Assembly (NCBI GenBank): GCA_947479755.1 | Contig: CANKAM010000008.1 | Span: forward strand, 1 to 37,879 | DNA from: Bacteroidota bacterium | Lineage (GTDB): Bacteria; Bacteroidota; Bacteroidia; SXHM01 | DNA length: 37,879 nucleotides | Direction of reading: 5' to 3' | In this document: piece after piece, positions 16,260 to 24,049 of the stretch | How positions within the stretch are numbered: position 1 is the stretch's first letter | Layout of the letters: every line of letters begins with the position of its first letter | Notes under the pieces: model-generated | The model's input: the letters and a program-made list of their open reading frames with translations, nothing else | Database searches by the model: none | Told to the model about the DNA's origin: nothing | Program-made: the position numbers and the translations under genes

Positions 16260-17567
16260 TCAGCGCGGATTAACAAAAACATAATACGCCAGAAAAGATG
16301 CAGCCATTAAACCAAAGAATATTGCCGCAAGCATTGGATTATAAACCGACATGCTGATGATTGCAACTACTGCAATAACCAATGCAATGGTTGGAAACAC
16401 AGGATAGAAAGGCGCTTTGAAAGGTCGTTCCAGTTCAGGCATTTTTCTTTTTAATTGAAAATACGAAATCATAGAAAGGATGTAAAGCGAGAGTGCGCCA
16501 AACGTAGCAATGGTAATAATGTCGCCTGTTTTGCCGGTGAAGAGGGCAATGATGCCAATTGCCATGTTAAAGATAAGTGCCATGGTTGGAGTTTTAAATC
16601 TCGGATTTATCTTTCCAAGAAAGGAGGGAGCATTTCCCGACTTGCCAAATTCATACGTAGCTCTTCCTGCGGCAAGCAGCAAACCATTGAATGATGCTAC
16701 AAAGCCGAACAAACCAATCCAGATGAGCAGGTGATAGAACGCATCACTAACCGCAGGAATATGTTTGATGGCCAAAGGTAAAGGCGAATCGGAAATGTTT
16801 CCCTCGGCATCAAATACAACGGCTTCCCAACCGGCAACACCAACGGCTGAACTGAACGTAAGCATAGCAAGAATGGCAAGCGTAAACATGGCAGATGCAA
16901 AACCAATGGTTATGTTTTTCTGCGGATTGATGGTTTCTTCGGCAACGTTTGCAATGCCTTCCAGACCGAGAAAGAACCAGATGGCAAACGGAATTGCCAT
17001 GAACACGCCTTCAATTCCGTTGGGAAAAGAGTTGATGGCAAGGTTCTCGAATTTGAAATGAGGCAGTGTAAAGCCAGAGAAAATCAATAACTCAACAACA
17101 GCCACAATGGTGATGAACAACTCAAAAGAAGCAGATGCTTTTACACCAAGAATATTTAAAGAGGTGAAAACAAAGTAGCAGAAGATGGCAATTCCAATAA
17201 CAGGTAACTCGGGAAAGAGTAAATGAAAATAAGCTCCAATTCCAAATGCAATAGCAGGCGGAGCAAACACAAATTCTATGATTTGAGCCATGCCGGCTAC
17301 AAAGCCAAGATGCCTGCCCAATGCTTTGTCTGCATAATCAAATGCCCCACCTGCTTTGGGAATAGCACAGGCAAGTTCGGTATAACACAAAGAGAAGGTA
17401 ACGTACATCAACATGATGAAAAACGTGGCAATGCCCAGACCAAGCGTTCCACCTTTTTCAAGACCAAGGTTCCAGCCAAAGTACATTCCTGAAATAACGT
17501 AGCCAACGCCAAGACCCCAGAGCATGAGCGGGCCAAGTGAGCGTTCAAGTTTTGCTGATTGTTCCAT
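16260..17567 (-). CDS. APC-superfamily permease, ethanolamine-permease-like
   Basis: 435 residues with about 12 membrane helices. The first helix region has GVGYVISGMYFGWNLG and is followed by CYTELACAIPKAGGAFDYADKALG, typical of APC transporters with a broken helix 1. The GMYFGWN and EFVFAPPAIAFGIGAYF blocks resemble the ethanolamine permease (Eat) branch as I remember it. No ethanolamine-utilisation gene lies nearby, so the substrate could equally be an amino acid. The gene begins 10 bp after the tamL-like stop, so it is probably transcribed with it. A downstream secreted phosphodiesterase could in principle release head groups for uptake; this link is inference. Confidence 0.85.
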   Translation of the reverse strand: MEQSAKLERSLGPLMLWGLGVGYVISGMYFGWNLGLEKGGTLGLGIATFFIMLMYVTFSLCYTELACAIPKAGGAFDYADKALGRHLGFVAGMAQIIEFVFAPPAIAFGIGAYFHLLFPELPVIGIAIFCYFVFTSLNILGVKASASFELFITIVAVVELLIFSGFTLPHFKFENLAINSFPNGIEGVFMAIPFAIWFFLGLEGIANVAEETINPQKNITIGFASAMFTLAILAMLTFSSAVGVAGWEAVVFDAEGNISDSPLPLAIKHIPAVSDAFYHLLIWIGLFGFVASFNGLLLAAGRATYEFGKSGNAPSFLGKINPRFKTPTMALIFNMAIGIIALFTGKTGDIITIATFGALSLYILSMISYFQLKRKMPELERPFKAPFYPVFPTIALVIAVVAIISMSVYNPMLAAIFFGLMAASFLAYYVFVNPR

Positions 17568-17577
17568 GTTGTTATAA

Positions 17578-20019
17578 TTAAAACGGATACCCGATTCCTA
17601 AATTAAATATAACCCGTTTCATCAAAATCGGTTCGCTTACTCCTATCCAGCGTTGGTTGTTTGCTTCCGGTTTTCCGGGATTGTAAATCGGGTAAGCAGC
17701 ATCCATACGAACGATGAAGAAGTTAAAGTCTAGTCGTGCACCCACGCCTGCGCCTAGCGCAATCTCTTTGTAAAAACGTTTGATATCCATCTCTGCACCG
17801 GGACGCTGCGCGTCTTTTTGGATAAGCCAGATGTTTCCGGCATCGGCAAACACAGCCATCTTGAAATACTTGTAAATATCAAAACGATACTCAATGTTCA
17901 TTTCTAGTTTCATATTACCAAACTGGTCAATGGAAGTTTGCAGTTCTTCGGGAAGTGAGCCCGGACCAAGGTTTCGCGCTCTCCATGCACGGATACCATT
18001 GGCTCCGCCACCAAAGAAACTGGCTTCAAAAGGCAACACCGAAAGATTTCCGTAAGGTGTTCCGCGCCCTGCTGCCAACCGCATAACAAAGGTGCTGCGC
18101 GAGTTGATAGCGATGTAACGCCTGATGTCAAAATCAAACTTTATGTATTGCGCATACGGAATATTGAAAACGCGGTAGCTTCCGTTTTCATCTTGCTCTG
18201 CGCCCGTGAGGCGGCTAACCACCCACGGGATATTTCCCGAGAACTCAACACTGGCTCTGAAGTAGGTAAAATTCTTTACTTTGTTTACTTCCTGATTATT
18301 GAAGATGTATGAATAGACTCCTGAGCTGGTGATGTGAGAAATAAAGGTGTTGCGTAGGAGGCGGTCGTTGATACCGTTAATCCGTTCAAGGAAGGCAGCA
18401 CTTTCGTTGTAGATGTTTACAAAGTTGATTTCAATAGGGTTGGCAATCCAGCGCTCCTGGGCAGTTGCGCGCCACTCATAACCAAAGGTGGTGCGGAAAA
18501 TGGTGCGCGTAAAATCGGGACGTTGCTGAAAATCGTACGCCAGTTTAATCTTTGTTTGCGGACGAAAATATTTGGAGACTTTTATATAGCGTGCAGCAGG
18601 GAACAGGAAGCGCGGAATGGTAAGCGAAGCCTCAGGGCTAATCTGAAGAGTGTTGAAAATGGGTGTTTTTTTGTCGTCTTCTGCATTGAAAACAACCTGT
18701 GATTCCAAACCGCCTTTTATACGCATCTCAAATGTTTCCGCGCCTCTGAAAATGTTTTTGTTCTGGTAAACCAGATCGGCAAAAACTCCGGGAAAGCCGC
18801 CTGTGTTGGTGCCCTGAGCCTCAAACGAAAATGATTGGCGGGGAGCTGGAGTTAGCTGCACATAGCAATCAAGTTTATCGTTTTCTTTATCTTCAAACTG
18901 TATGTTTATGAACCTGTACACCTTTAAGCTCGAGAGCTGCTTGTAAGTGTTGTCAAGGCTTTTTGCAACATACAGTTCACCGTCTTTAAAGAAAACAGAG
19001 CTCATCAGCAATTTAGGATCGATGGTCCATTTCCGGTGATAGGTAAGTGAATACTTGTTATACACCAATGTGTCATAAGTAACAGCCGAAGTGTTTTTAG
19101 GATAAAACTCGGTATTCAGATATACCTTGCCGATTTTATAAGGACGAAATTCTTTGGGGCTGTTGGTGGTATCAGGTCTTCCGAAATCTTTTTCAGAGTT
19201 GCTTCTTATCATCAGTGTAAGTTCAACTTCGCGGTTACCAACGGTAGTGTCGGCCTGAAAAACAATGTTCTCGGTAGAGAAAAAATAGTAGCCTCTGTTT
19301 TTCAATTCCTTTGCAATGCGTTCGCGTTCTTTCTGCAGAATATCCACATCGTAATTCATTCCCGGTTTTAACAACGTGTTTTCTTTATCTGCACTCGCTA
19401 TGATCTGGTTCAGCTCGGGATTGTAAATGGCGTAAACTATGTTTTTTACCGTGTAGGGTAAATGTGGTTTAATGTAATATGTAACCTTTGCTTTCTTACG
19501 TTTATAAGCAACGCTATCGCTTATTTCGGCATTGAAATAGCCTTTATTCTTCAGGTATATTTCAAATTGCTTGTGTGTGCTTTGCGTAAGAATGGAATCC
19601 AACACTACCGGTGCTTCGCCAATGCCCAGCAGCCACTCACCAAAGCTTCTGCGGGCATCTTTCGGTTCTTTGTTTCTGGCAATTCGCTTTTCGTTTTTTC
19701 TGTCGCGTTTTTCTTTCAGTTCTTTTTTTCGCGCTTCTACTTTGTCAAGGTCAACCAGATTATAAACCCAAAGGTGGAAACGCACAAAGCCTACAATTCT
19801 GCGGTTGGGTTTCTGGCGAATGTATTTGGTCAAATCTTCTTTATTGACCTTTCCGCTGTCAACCTCAATTTTATTTTTTACAAGCAGAAATTCTTTGTCG
19901 CCAAGTTTGCGGGTGGCTCCGCAGGAAGAAAGCAGCAAATAGGAAGCAAGAAGTAAGAAGCAGGGCGCAGGGCGCAATAAGCCGTAAGTAAAACGTAAAG
20001 GTGTTATTGCCCTCTTCAA
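17578..20019 (-). CDS. tamL: TamL-like BamA/TamA-family outer-membrane lipoprotein
   Basis: 813 residues. A lipobox LLLSSC with Cys33 marks it as a lipoprotein, unlike BamA or TamA of Proteobacteria, and this is the hallmark of the Bacteroidota TamL protein. POTRA-like repeats (about 45-330) precede a surface-antigen barrel (about 390-813) with GGANGIRAWRARNLGPGSL, the conserved RxW-type loop inside the barrel, and a terminal beta-signal ending GIGYPF. TamL is thought to assemble outer-membrane components together with the inner-membrane TamB. No tamB is adjacent. The DNA for the signal peptide region is made of short imperfect repeats. The first half of the barrel gene is followed closely by the permease gene. 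Confidence 0.9.
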   Translation of the reverse strand: MKRAITPLRFTYGLLRPAPCFLLLASYLLLSSCGATRKLGDKEFLLVKNKIEVDSGKVNKEDLTKYIRQKPNRRIVGFVRFHLWVYNLVDLDKVEARKKELKEKRDRKNEKRIARNKEPKDARRSFGEWLLGIGEAPVVLDSILTQSTHKQFEIYLKNKGYFNAEISDSVAYKRKKAKVTYYIKPHLPYTVKNIVYAIYNPELNQIIASADKENTLLKPGMNYDVDILQKERERIAKELKNRGYYFFSTENIVFQADTTVGNREVELTLMIRSNSEKDFGRPDTTNSPKEFRPYKIGKVYLNTEFYPKNTSAVTYDTLVYNKYSLTYHRKWTIDPKLLMSSVFFKDGELYVAKSLDNTYKQLSSLKVYRFINIQFEDKENDKLDCYVQLTPAPRQSFSFEAQGTNTGGFPGVFADLVYQNKNIFRGAETFEMRIKGGLESQVVFNAEDDKKTPIFNTLQISPEASLTIPRFLFPAARYIKVSKYFRPQTKIKLAYDFQQRPDFTRTIFRTTFGYEWRATAQERWIANPIEINFVNIYNESAAFLERINGINDRLLRNTFISHITSSGVYSYIFNNQEVNKVKNFTYFRASVEFSGNIPWVVSRLTGAEQDENGSYRVFNIPYAQYIKFDFDIRRYIAINSRSTFVMRLAAGRGTPYGNLSVLPFEASFFGGGANGIRAWRARNLGPGSLPEELQTSIDQFGNMKLEMNIEYRFDIYKYFKMAVFADAGNIWLIQKDAQRPGAEMDIKRFYKEIALGAGVGARLDFNFFIVRMDAAYPIYNPGKPEANNQRWIGVSEPILMKRVIFNLGIGYPF
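19941..19978. repeat. Short-period repeat inside the tamL signal-peptide region
   Basis: On the plus strand the words AAGCAAGAAG, TAAGAAGCAG, GGCGCAGGGC repeat with 7-9 bp spacing. On the minus strand this encodes part of the hydrophobic stretch RPAPCFLLLASYLL of the lipoprotein signal. The style is the same as the quasi-periodic intergenic stretches of this window. Confidence 0.45.
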
Positions 20020-20088
20020 TTTCTGAGTTTTAAATAATTATTGGCCATTGTAAATTGTCCATTTTCAATTGCCTTACAACAATCAGCC

Positions 20089-20119
20089 CAAAAGTATAGC
20101 TTTGCGCTGTGCTTACCAA
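20089..20119 (-). promoter_or_regulatory. Promoter of the tamL-like gene
   Basis: Read on the minus strand, TTGG (20119-20116) and TACTTTTG (20096-20089) are separated by about 20 bp and match the Bacteroidota -33/-7 pattern. The leader would be about 65 bases. The -7 box touches the -7 box of the divergent methyltransferase gene. Confidence 0.6.
20097..20104 (+). promoter_or_regulatory. -7 box of the RNA methyltransferase gene
   Basis: TAGCTTTG is an exact TAnnTTTG match, four bases before the GTG start codon, so transcription would begin at or within a base or two of the start codon (leaderless). A -33 candidate (TTG at 20069-20071) is 25 bp upstream, longer than usual. Confidence 0.6.
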
Positions 20120-20870
20120 TTCACAAATTAAACACATCCTTTCGTTGAAGCAGAAGAAATTCCGCACCGAACATCAACAGTTCGTTGTTGAAGGCGTGAA
20201 GGTGGTGAAGGAACTGTTGTTATCGCCTTACAAGGTAGATGCAGTGTATGTTTTGGGCGAAGTTGCAGATGAAATAGCAGCGATGTCTTCCGTTGTTCCA
20301 TCCATCATTACCGAACAGCAGTTGCAGAAGATAAGCAATCTTGAAACACCTAATAATGTTCTGGCGCTGGCTTCCATTCCTCAATCATCATTCAGTTTTC
20401 AGCAGGTTAAGAATAAACTGTCACTTGCGTTAGATACCATCAACGACCCCGGAAACCTTGGCACTATTATCCGTACGGCTGCATGGTTTGCTATGGATAC
20501 CATAATCTGCTCACCCAACACTACCGATGCCTGGAGCCACAAAACGGTGCAGGCTGCAATGGGTGCATTGTTCAGAACCAACGTTGTGTATGCAGATTTA
20601 AAAAAGGTAGTGCAAGAATTTAACAGTGCCCAAACGCCTGTGTATGCTACCACGCTGGACGGAACGGATATTTATAAAACAACTTTATCGCCAAACGGAT
20701 TGATTGTTATCGGCAGCGAAAGTCACGGTGTCTCACCTGAACTGCTTGCGCTGATTAATACTAAACTTCTTATCCCTTCCTTTTCATCCGGTGCTGCCGA
20801 ATCATTGAATGCGGCTGTGGCTGCGGGGGTGGTTTGTGGGGAGTTCAGGAGGAGAGTCCATAGTCGATAG
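20109..20870 (+). CDS. TrmH/SpoU-family RNA 2'-O-ribose methyltransferase
   Basis: 253 residues. The three SPOUT motifs are present: NDPGNLGTIIRTA (about 113-125), VIGSESHGVS (about 200-209) and SLNAAVAAGVVCGEF (about 231-245), which form the knotted SAM site. The N-terminal substrate-binding domain has RTEHQQFVVEGVKVVKELL. Relatives methylate 23S rRNA (RlmB-type) or tRNA; the exact target is not readable. The start is GTG, chosen because conserved sequence (IKHILSLKQKKFR) begins a few residues later. The last residues, RRRVHSR, and the stop codon are encoded inside the long hairpin that follows. Confidence 0.93.
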   Translation: MLTNSQIKHILSLKQKKFRTEHQQFVVEGVKVVKELLLSPYKVDAVYVLGEVADEIAAMSSVVPSIITEQQLQKISNLETPNNVLALASIPQSSFSFQQVKNKLSLALDTINDPGNLGTIIRTAAWFAMDTIICSPNTTDAWSHKTVQAAMGALFRTNVVYADLKKVVQEFNSAQTPVYATTLDGTDIYKTTLSPNGLIVIGSESHGVSPELLALINTKLLIPSFSSGAAESLNAAVAAGVVCGEFRRRVHSR

Positions 20871-20923
20871 TCCACAGTCGATGGTCTATTGACCGTGGAC
20901 TATCGACTGTGGTCTATGGACTC
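20854..20923. terminator. 33-bp-arm hairpin between convergent genes
   Basis: GAGTCCATAG (20854-20863) pairs with CTATGGACTC (20914-20923), and the inner 23 positions pair with about seven mismatches around a TATT loop (20887-20890). The arms are themselves built of words GTCGATAGTCCACAGTCGA. It lies between the ends of the methyltransferase and the T9SS cargo gene and may terminate both. Flanking T-runs are weak, so it may act by structure alone. Confidence 0.65.
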
Positions 20924-20929
20924 TTCTTT

Positions 20930-22294
20930 CTACTCTTTCACAAATTTTTTACTTACTACTTCTGTGCCGTTGGTAAGGCTGAGGAAGTAGATGCCGGAAG
21001 AGAGGGAAGAAATATCGAATGTCGAATGTTGAACATCGAATGTTGAATGAAAGACCAATTGCCCTTGGGCGTTATGAATTTGTAGTTGTGCGTTCTTTAG
21101 GTTTAGGTCGGTATTAATTGTTAAAGTGTTGGTGGCGGGGTTGGGGTAGAGGGTGAGATTTGTTTTGTTGTCAACTTCTGTAATACTTAGCATATAATCA
21201 TAATAATAATCAGTGGTATAATTGTTTTCAAGGTTTTCACCGTTTTGAAACAGCAGATTAAGAATGTTGCTGTTATCGTCAAACTCGTATGTGTACTTGT
21301 GTGCAATATGCCACGCATTGTCGGTCATGTATTCGCCCAATACACTTGTATTGTTATTGTTGGAATCATAGGTGTAAGTAGCTCTTCCGTCAGACACCCA
21401 AATTGTATCATAGAATGATTCTGATAAACCGGTTAGTTGATTATTGTTTGAGTCGTAAGTGTTAATAAACCGATGATTGTCTCTCCAAACAGAATCTGCC
21501 CAGAATTGATATAATTCCAGTATTTTATTATTGTTGTTATCGTAGCTGTAGATGTATCTGTCGCCATTAAGCCAAATAGTATCGTTCCACATATAGTTGG
21601 TATATCCGGTTGTAAGGTTGTTTATATCATAAGTATAGGTGTACATATGGTTGTTTACCCACGTATTATTTATCCATTGCTGACCGGTTTCGCTTATTTT
21701 GTTGTTGTTACTATCGTAATCCATTAAATCTAAAGTACTATTTACCCATTCTGTTCCGTTGGATGTTTTATATAGCAGGCTTGTTCTGTTATTATTCAAA
21801 TCATAGGTTAGGAAAGATTGACTACCGGTGAACATTGAATCGGAACCTGATACCCATTCGGTAAATATTATATTATTGTTCAGGTCGTAATCCAAGGTGT
21901 ACTCGCTGTCTGTGCTCCAACTTCCATTGTTCCAGGTTTGTTGTGTTTTATGTAAAAGATTGCCGTTGAGGCTGTGATTAAAAAGTTGACGGAAGGAATT
22001 TACCCAAATACTGTCTTGCCAAACCTCCCGTAAATCCATTGTAAGATGCTGGTTTAGGTCATAAGAAAATGTTTGTTTGAAACGGTTGAGCCAATCGTTG
22101 CTTTCCCACCATATTTCGGTAGAAGTAATTAGTTTCCCATCAGTGTTGTATTGATATATTTCTTTGCGATTGTATTCCCATTCATTTAATGAACTATTCC
22201 AGTTCCATGTATAGGTGCTATCGAGCAGGCTTTCTTGTGCAAAACTATTGCAGGTAAATAGTATAGCAAGTAGAAGTAGAATATGTTTTTTCAT
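20930..22294 (-). CDS. T9SS-secreted protein with 29-residue YD-type repeats
   Basis: 454 residues. A signal peptide (about 1-19, ending SFAQ) is followed by ten or so repeats, nine of them almost exactly 29 residues long (about 78-338), each starting with Y-D-x-N-N-N and carrying W near positions 15 and 20. The C-terminal domain (about 375-454), with LYPNPATNTLTI and the end VSKKFVKE, is a type A T9SS sorting signal, so the protein is exported and probably anchored on the cell surface. The repeat recalls YD/RHS repeats but lacks their glycines. No partner gene is adjacent. Function is unknown; adhesion or surface-layer roles are guesses. Confidence 0.9.
   Translation of the reverse strand: MKKHILLLLAILFTCNSFAQESLLDSTYTWNWNSSLNEWEYNRKEIYQYNTDGKLITSTEIWWESNDWLNRFKQTFSYDLNQHLTMDLREVWQDSIWVNSFRQLFNHSLNGNLLHKTQQTWNNGSWSTDSEYTLDYDLNNNIIFTEWVSGSDSMFTGSQSFLTYDLNNNRTSLLYKTSNGTEWVNSTLDLMDYDSNNNKISETGQQWINNTWVNNHMYTYTYDINNLTTGYTNYMWNDTIWLNGDRYIYSYDNNNNKILELYQFWADSVWRDNHRFINTYDSNNNQLTGLSESFYDTIWVSDGRATYTYDSNNNNTSVLGEYMTDNAWHIAHKYTYEFDDNSNILNLLFQNGENLENNYTTDYYYDYMLSITEVDNKTNLTLYPNPATNTLTINTDLNLKNAQLQIHNAQGQLVFHSTFDVQHSTFDISSLSSGIYFLSLTNGTEVVSKKFVKE
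21013..21050. repeat. TCGAATGT-type short repeat inside the T9SS sorting domain
   Basis: TCGAATG, TCGAATGTTG, AACATCGAATG and TTGAATG follow one another. On the minus strand they encode FHSTFDVQHSTFD, in which STFD occurs twice, just before the conserved ISSLSSGIYFLSL of the sorting domain. The repeat style is that of intergenic DNA, and it is kept in frame. Confidence 0.55.
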
Positions 22295-22643
22295 TTGTGT
22301 TTTTTACAAATGTCAGACTTTGCAGTGCTGCCGTTACACTAAGTTTTTGCATTATTATACACTTCCAAAAACAAAAATACTCCGCTGCTCAGCAAGATAT
22401 TTAGCTTTCTAACTCAAAACTATTAGTCGCAATCAAATTTTTCTTTTTTATGATCTGTCATCGCCTGAAAAACAATTTGGAATAGTGGCTGTCAGTAAAG
22501 GGCGGATTATAAATGTTACCACTCCATCTGCAAATGTTTTTAAGTTCGAATAGTGTAGTTTATGAAAGTCAGGGTTGCAATATATTCTGATGTTTGTTGT
22601 TATTTTTAAGGTTTATTTATTGGTTTTATATATAAAATGTCAA
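22295..22643. other. Gene-free A+T-rich stretch upstream of the T9SS gene
   Basis: No frame worth calling on either strand. The only signal is CAAAAATA at 22372-22379, which on the minus strand reads TATTTTTG (a TAnnTTTG match) and could be the -7 box of the T9SS cargo gene, with a leader of about 70 bases. No -33 box at normal spacing. The remainder shows nothing I can name. Confidence 0.35.
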
Positions 22644-22916
22644 TCTAACTAGAAAAATTGTTTCTCTAACTAGTTTGACCATCACTCTAACTATAAAAAC
22701 CAATTATCTAACTAGATTGGCCGTTTCTCTAACTATAAAAATTATCTCTCTAACTAGTTTGACCATCACTCTAATTAGAAAAACCAATTATCTAACTAGT
22801 TTGACTGTTTCTCTAACCAGAAAAAGTGTCTCTCTAACTAGTTTGTCCGTCACTCTAACTAGAAAAAGTGTTTTGCTAACTAGTTTGCTTGTATCTCTAA
22901 CTAGTTTGACAATTTC
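22644..22916. repeat. 21-bp tandem array, 13 units, with 42- and 84-bp order
   Basis: Thirteen 21-bp units start every 21 bases from 22644 to 22896. Each begins TCTAACTAG or a one- to two-base variant. Units alternate between a type continuing TTTGnCC (22665, 22707, 22749, 22791, 22833, 22875) and a type continuing AAAAA (22644, 22686, 22728, 22770, 22812, 22854); the last unit breaks the pattern. Units at 22665 and 22749 are identical, and units 2-5 resemble 6-9, giving an 84-bp super-repeat. The TTTG type contains the 8-bp palindrome AACTAGTT. Frames are open only because 21 is a multiple of three; no protein is recognisable. Confidence 0.93.
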
Positions 22917-23217
22917 TATGTTTGGAGCGACTATTTCCATATTCAAAGAACAATGCTGCAAACATGAAAAGGATAGTAATACAGGTCAAGTTGTAATCTT
23001 ACGACAAAGGTACTAAGGCCCCTAACATGTCCGAGCACCAGCGCTCTGTAAAAAGCCATCAAATTGCTCCGCGCCTTCGCGGTAAAAAAAATGTATCCCC
23101 CCTTATGGAAATACTCCCGCCTTTGCATCTTATAATCGGAGCACACAATAAACTTGAACGTTCTCCGTTATCATACTAAGGTCTCACCATTTATTCATCT
23201 TTTAAAACAAACAAACC
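22917..23217. other. Gene-free region upstream of the TonB gene
   Basis: Contains the degenerating end of the 21-bp array (to about 22930) and a short dispersed-repeat copy at 23067-23090. No convincing gene and no clear TAnnTTTG box before the TonB start at 23218; the nearest partial match is CGCCTTTG around 23120-23127. Confidence 0.4.
23067..23090. repeat. Second copy of the GCGCCTTCGCGGTAAAAA dispersed repeat
   Basis: CTCCGCGCCTTCGCGG followed by an A-run matches the words GCGCCTTTGCGGTAAAAA and CTCCGCGTCTCTGCTGTAAAAAA of the element at 1722-1827. Both copies are intergenic and both lie near a 21-bp array. Confidence 0.5.
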
Positions 23218-24045
23218 ATGAAAATCAATTTAATCAGCGAGTGGGGTAATGTTGTTTCAAACGTGCGCAACAACATTGTTTTTGAACACCGTAACCAAGC
23301 CTATGGAGCCTATTTCATTCGCAGGGAGTATCCGCGCACCATGTTCTTTTCGCTTTTTGTTACCGTGTCGGTTATTGCGTTGGGTGTGGCAGGTTTAAAG
23401 CTGTCGAGTTATTTGTCTGCGAAAATTGTGGAGGTAATTGTGCCCGTAACCAACACACCTATTGAAATCATTACACCTGTTGAGCTAAAACCACTGGAAA
23501 CCCCTCTGGTAAAAATGGAACCCATGAAAACTCCACCTCCTCCAAAAGGAACGGAGTTTACCGCACCCGTAGTTAGTGATGACAAAGAAAAGATAGAAGA
23601 AAAGCCTTTTTCTCAGGAAGAAATAAAGCCCGGAAAAGTGGATGGAGTGGATAACGACAGTGCAATAGTAATTCCTGAAACTCCAACAAAAGGAAAAGGT
23701 GTAGTAGCCGTTGACACCGTTGAAAAAGTGCTCGACTTTGTTGATGTCAATCCTTCTTTTCCGGGAGGAGAAGCAAAGATGTATGAGTTCATTTCTCAGA
23801 AAACAAAATACCCGTCACAGGAAAAAGAGAATGGAATTTCAGGAACAGTGTATGTAAGTTTTACCGTTGATAAAGCCGGAAAAATAAAAGATGTTGTTAT
23901 AGAACGAGGTGTAACCCACGGCCCCAATCTTGCAAAAGAGGCGCAACGGGTAATCGGACTTATGCCTGAATGGAAGCCGGGAATTTATAAAGGACAAACG
24001 GTGTCGGTACGTTACCGTATGCCAATCAATTTTGTGTTGCGATAA
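23218..24045 (+). CDS. TonB-family energy transducer
   Basis: 275 residues. A cytoplasmic N-terminus with FEHRNQAYGAYFIRREYP (a block typical of Bacteroidota TonB proteins) leads to one membrane helix (about 42-61), a periplasmic Pro-rich linker (MKTPPPPKG, about 103-111), and a C-terminal TonB domain (about 180-275, FPGGEAKMYEFISQKTKYP, then GTVYVSFTVDKAGKI). It passes proton-motive force from ExbB/ExbD to outer-membrane receptors such as the one at 9127. No exbB or exbD lies next to it. It converges on gpsA with 4 bp between the stops. Confidence 0.93.
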   Translation: MKINLISEWGNVVSNVRNNIVFEHRNQAYGAYFIRREYPRTMFFSLFVTVSVIALGVAGLKLSSYLSAKIVEVIVPVTNTPIEIITPVELKPLETPLVKMEPMKTPPPPKGTEFTAPVVSDDKEKIEEKPFSQEEIKPGKVDGVDNDSAIVIPETPTKGKGVVAVDTVEKVLDFVDVNPSFPGGEAKMYEFISQKTKYPSQEKENGISGTVYVSFTVDKAGKIKDVVIERGVTHGPNLAKEAQRVIGLMPEWKPGIYKGQTVSVRYRMPINFVLR

Positions 24046-24049
24046 TTAA

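Noticed and set aside
19462-19956. 164-codon frame on the plus strand inside the tamL-like gene
   Set aside because: Antisense shadow; Phe-rich with no homology and lying inside a well-supported gene.
22675-23016. Open frame of 113 codons (SLTSLTV repeats) across the second array
   Set aside because: Same artefact of the 21-bp period; the product is a Leu/Thr/Ser repeat with no family.
22295-23217. Mobile element in the largest gene-free region
   Set aside because: No transposase fragment, no flanking target duplication and no terminal inverted repeats were seen.
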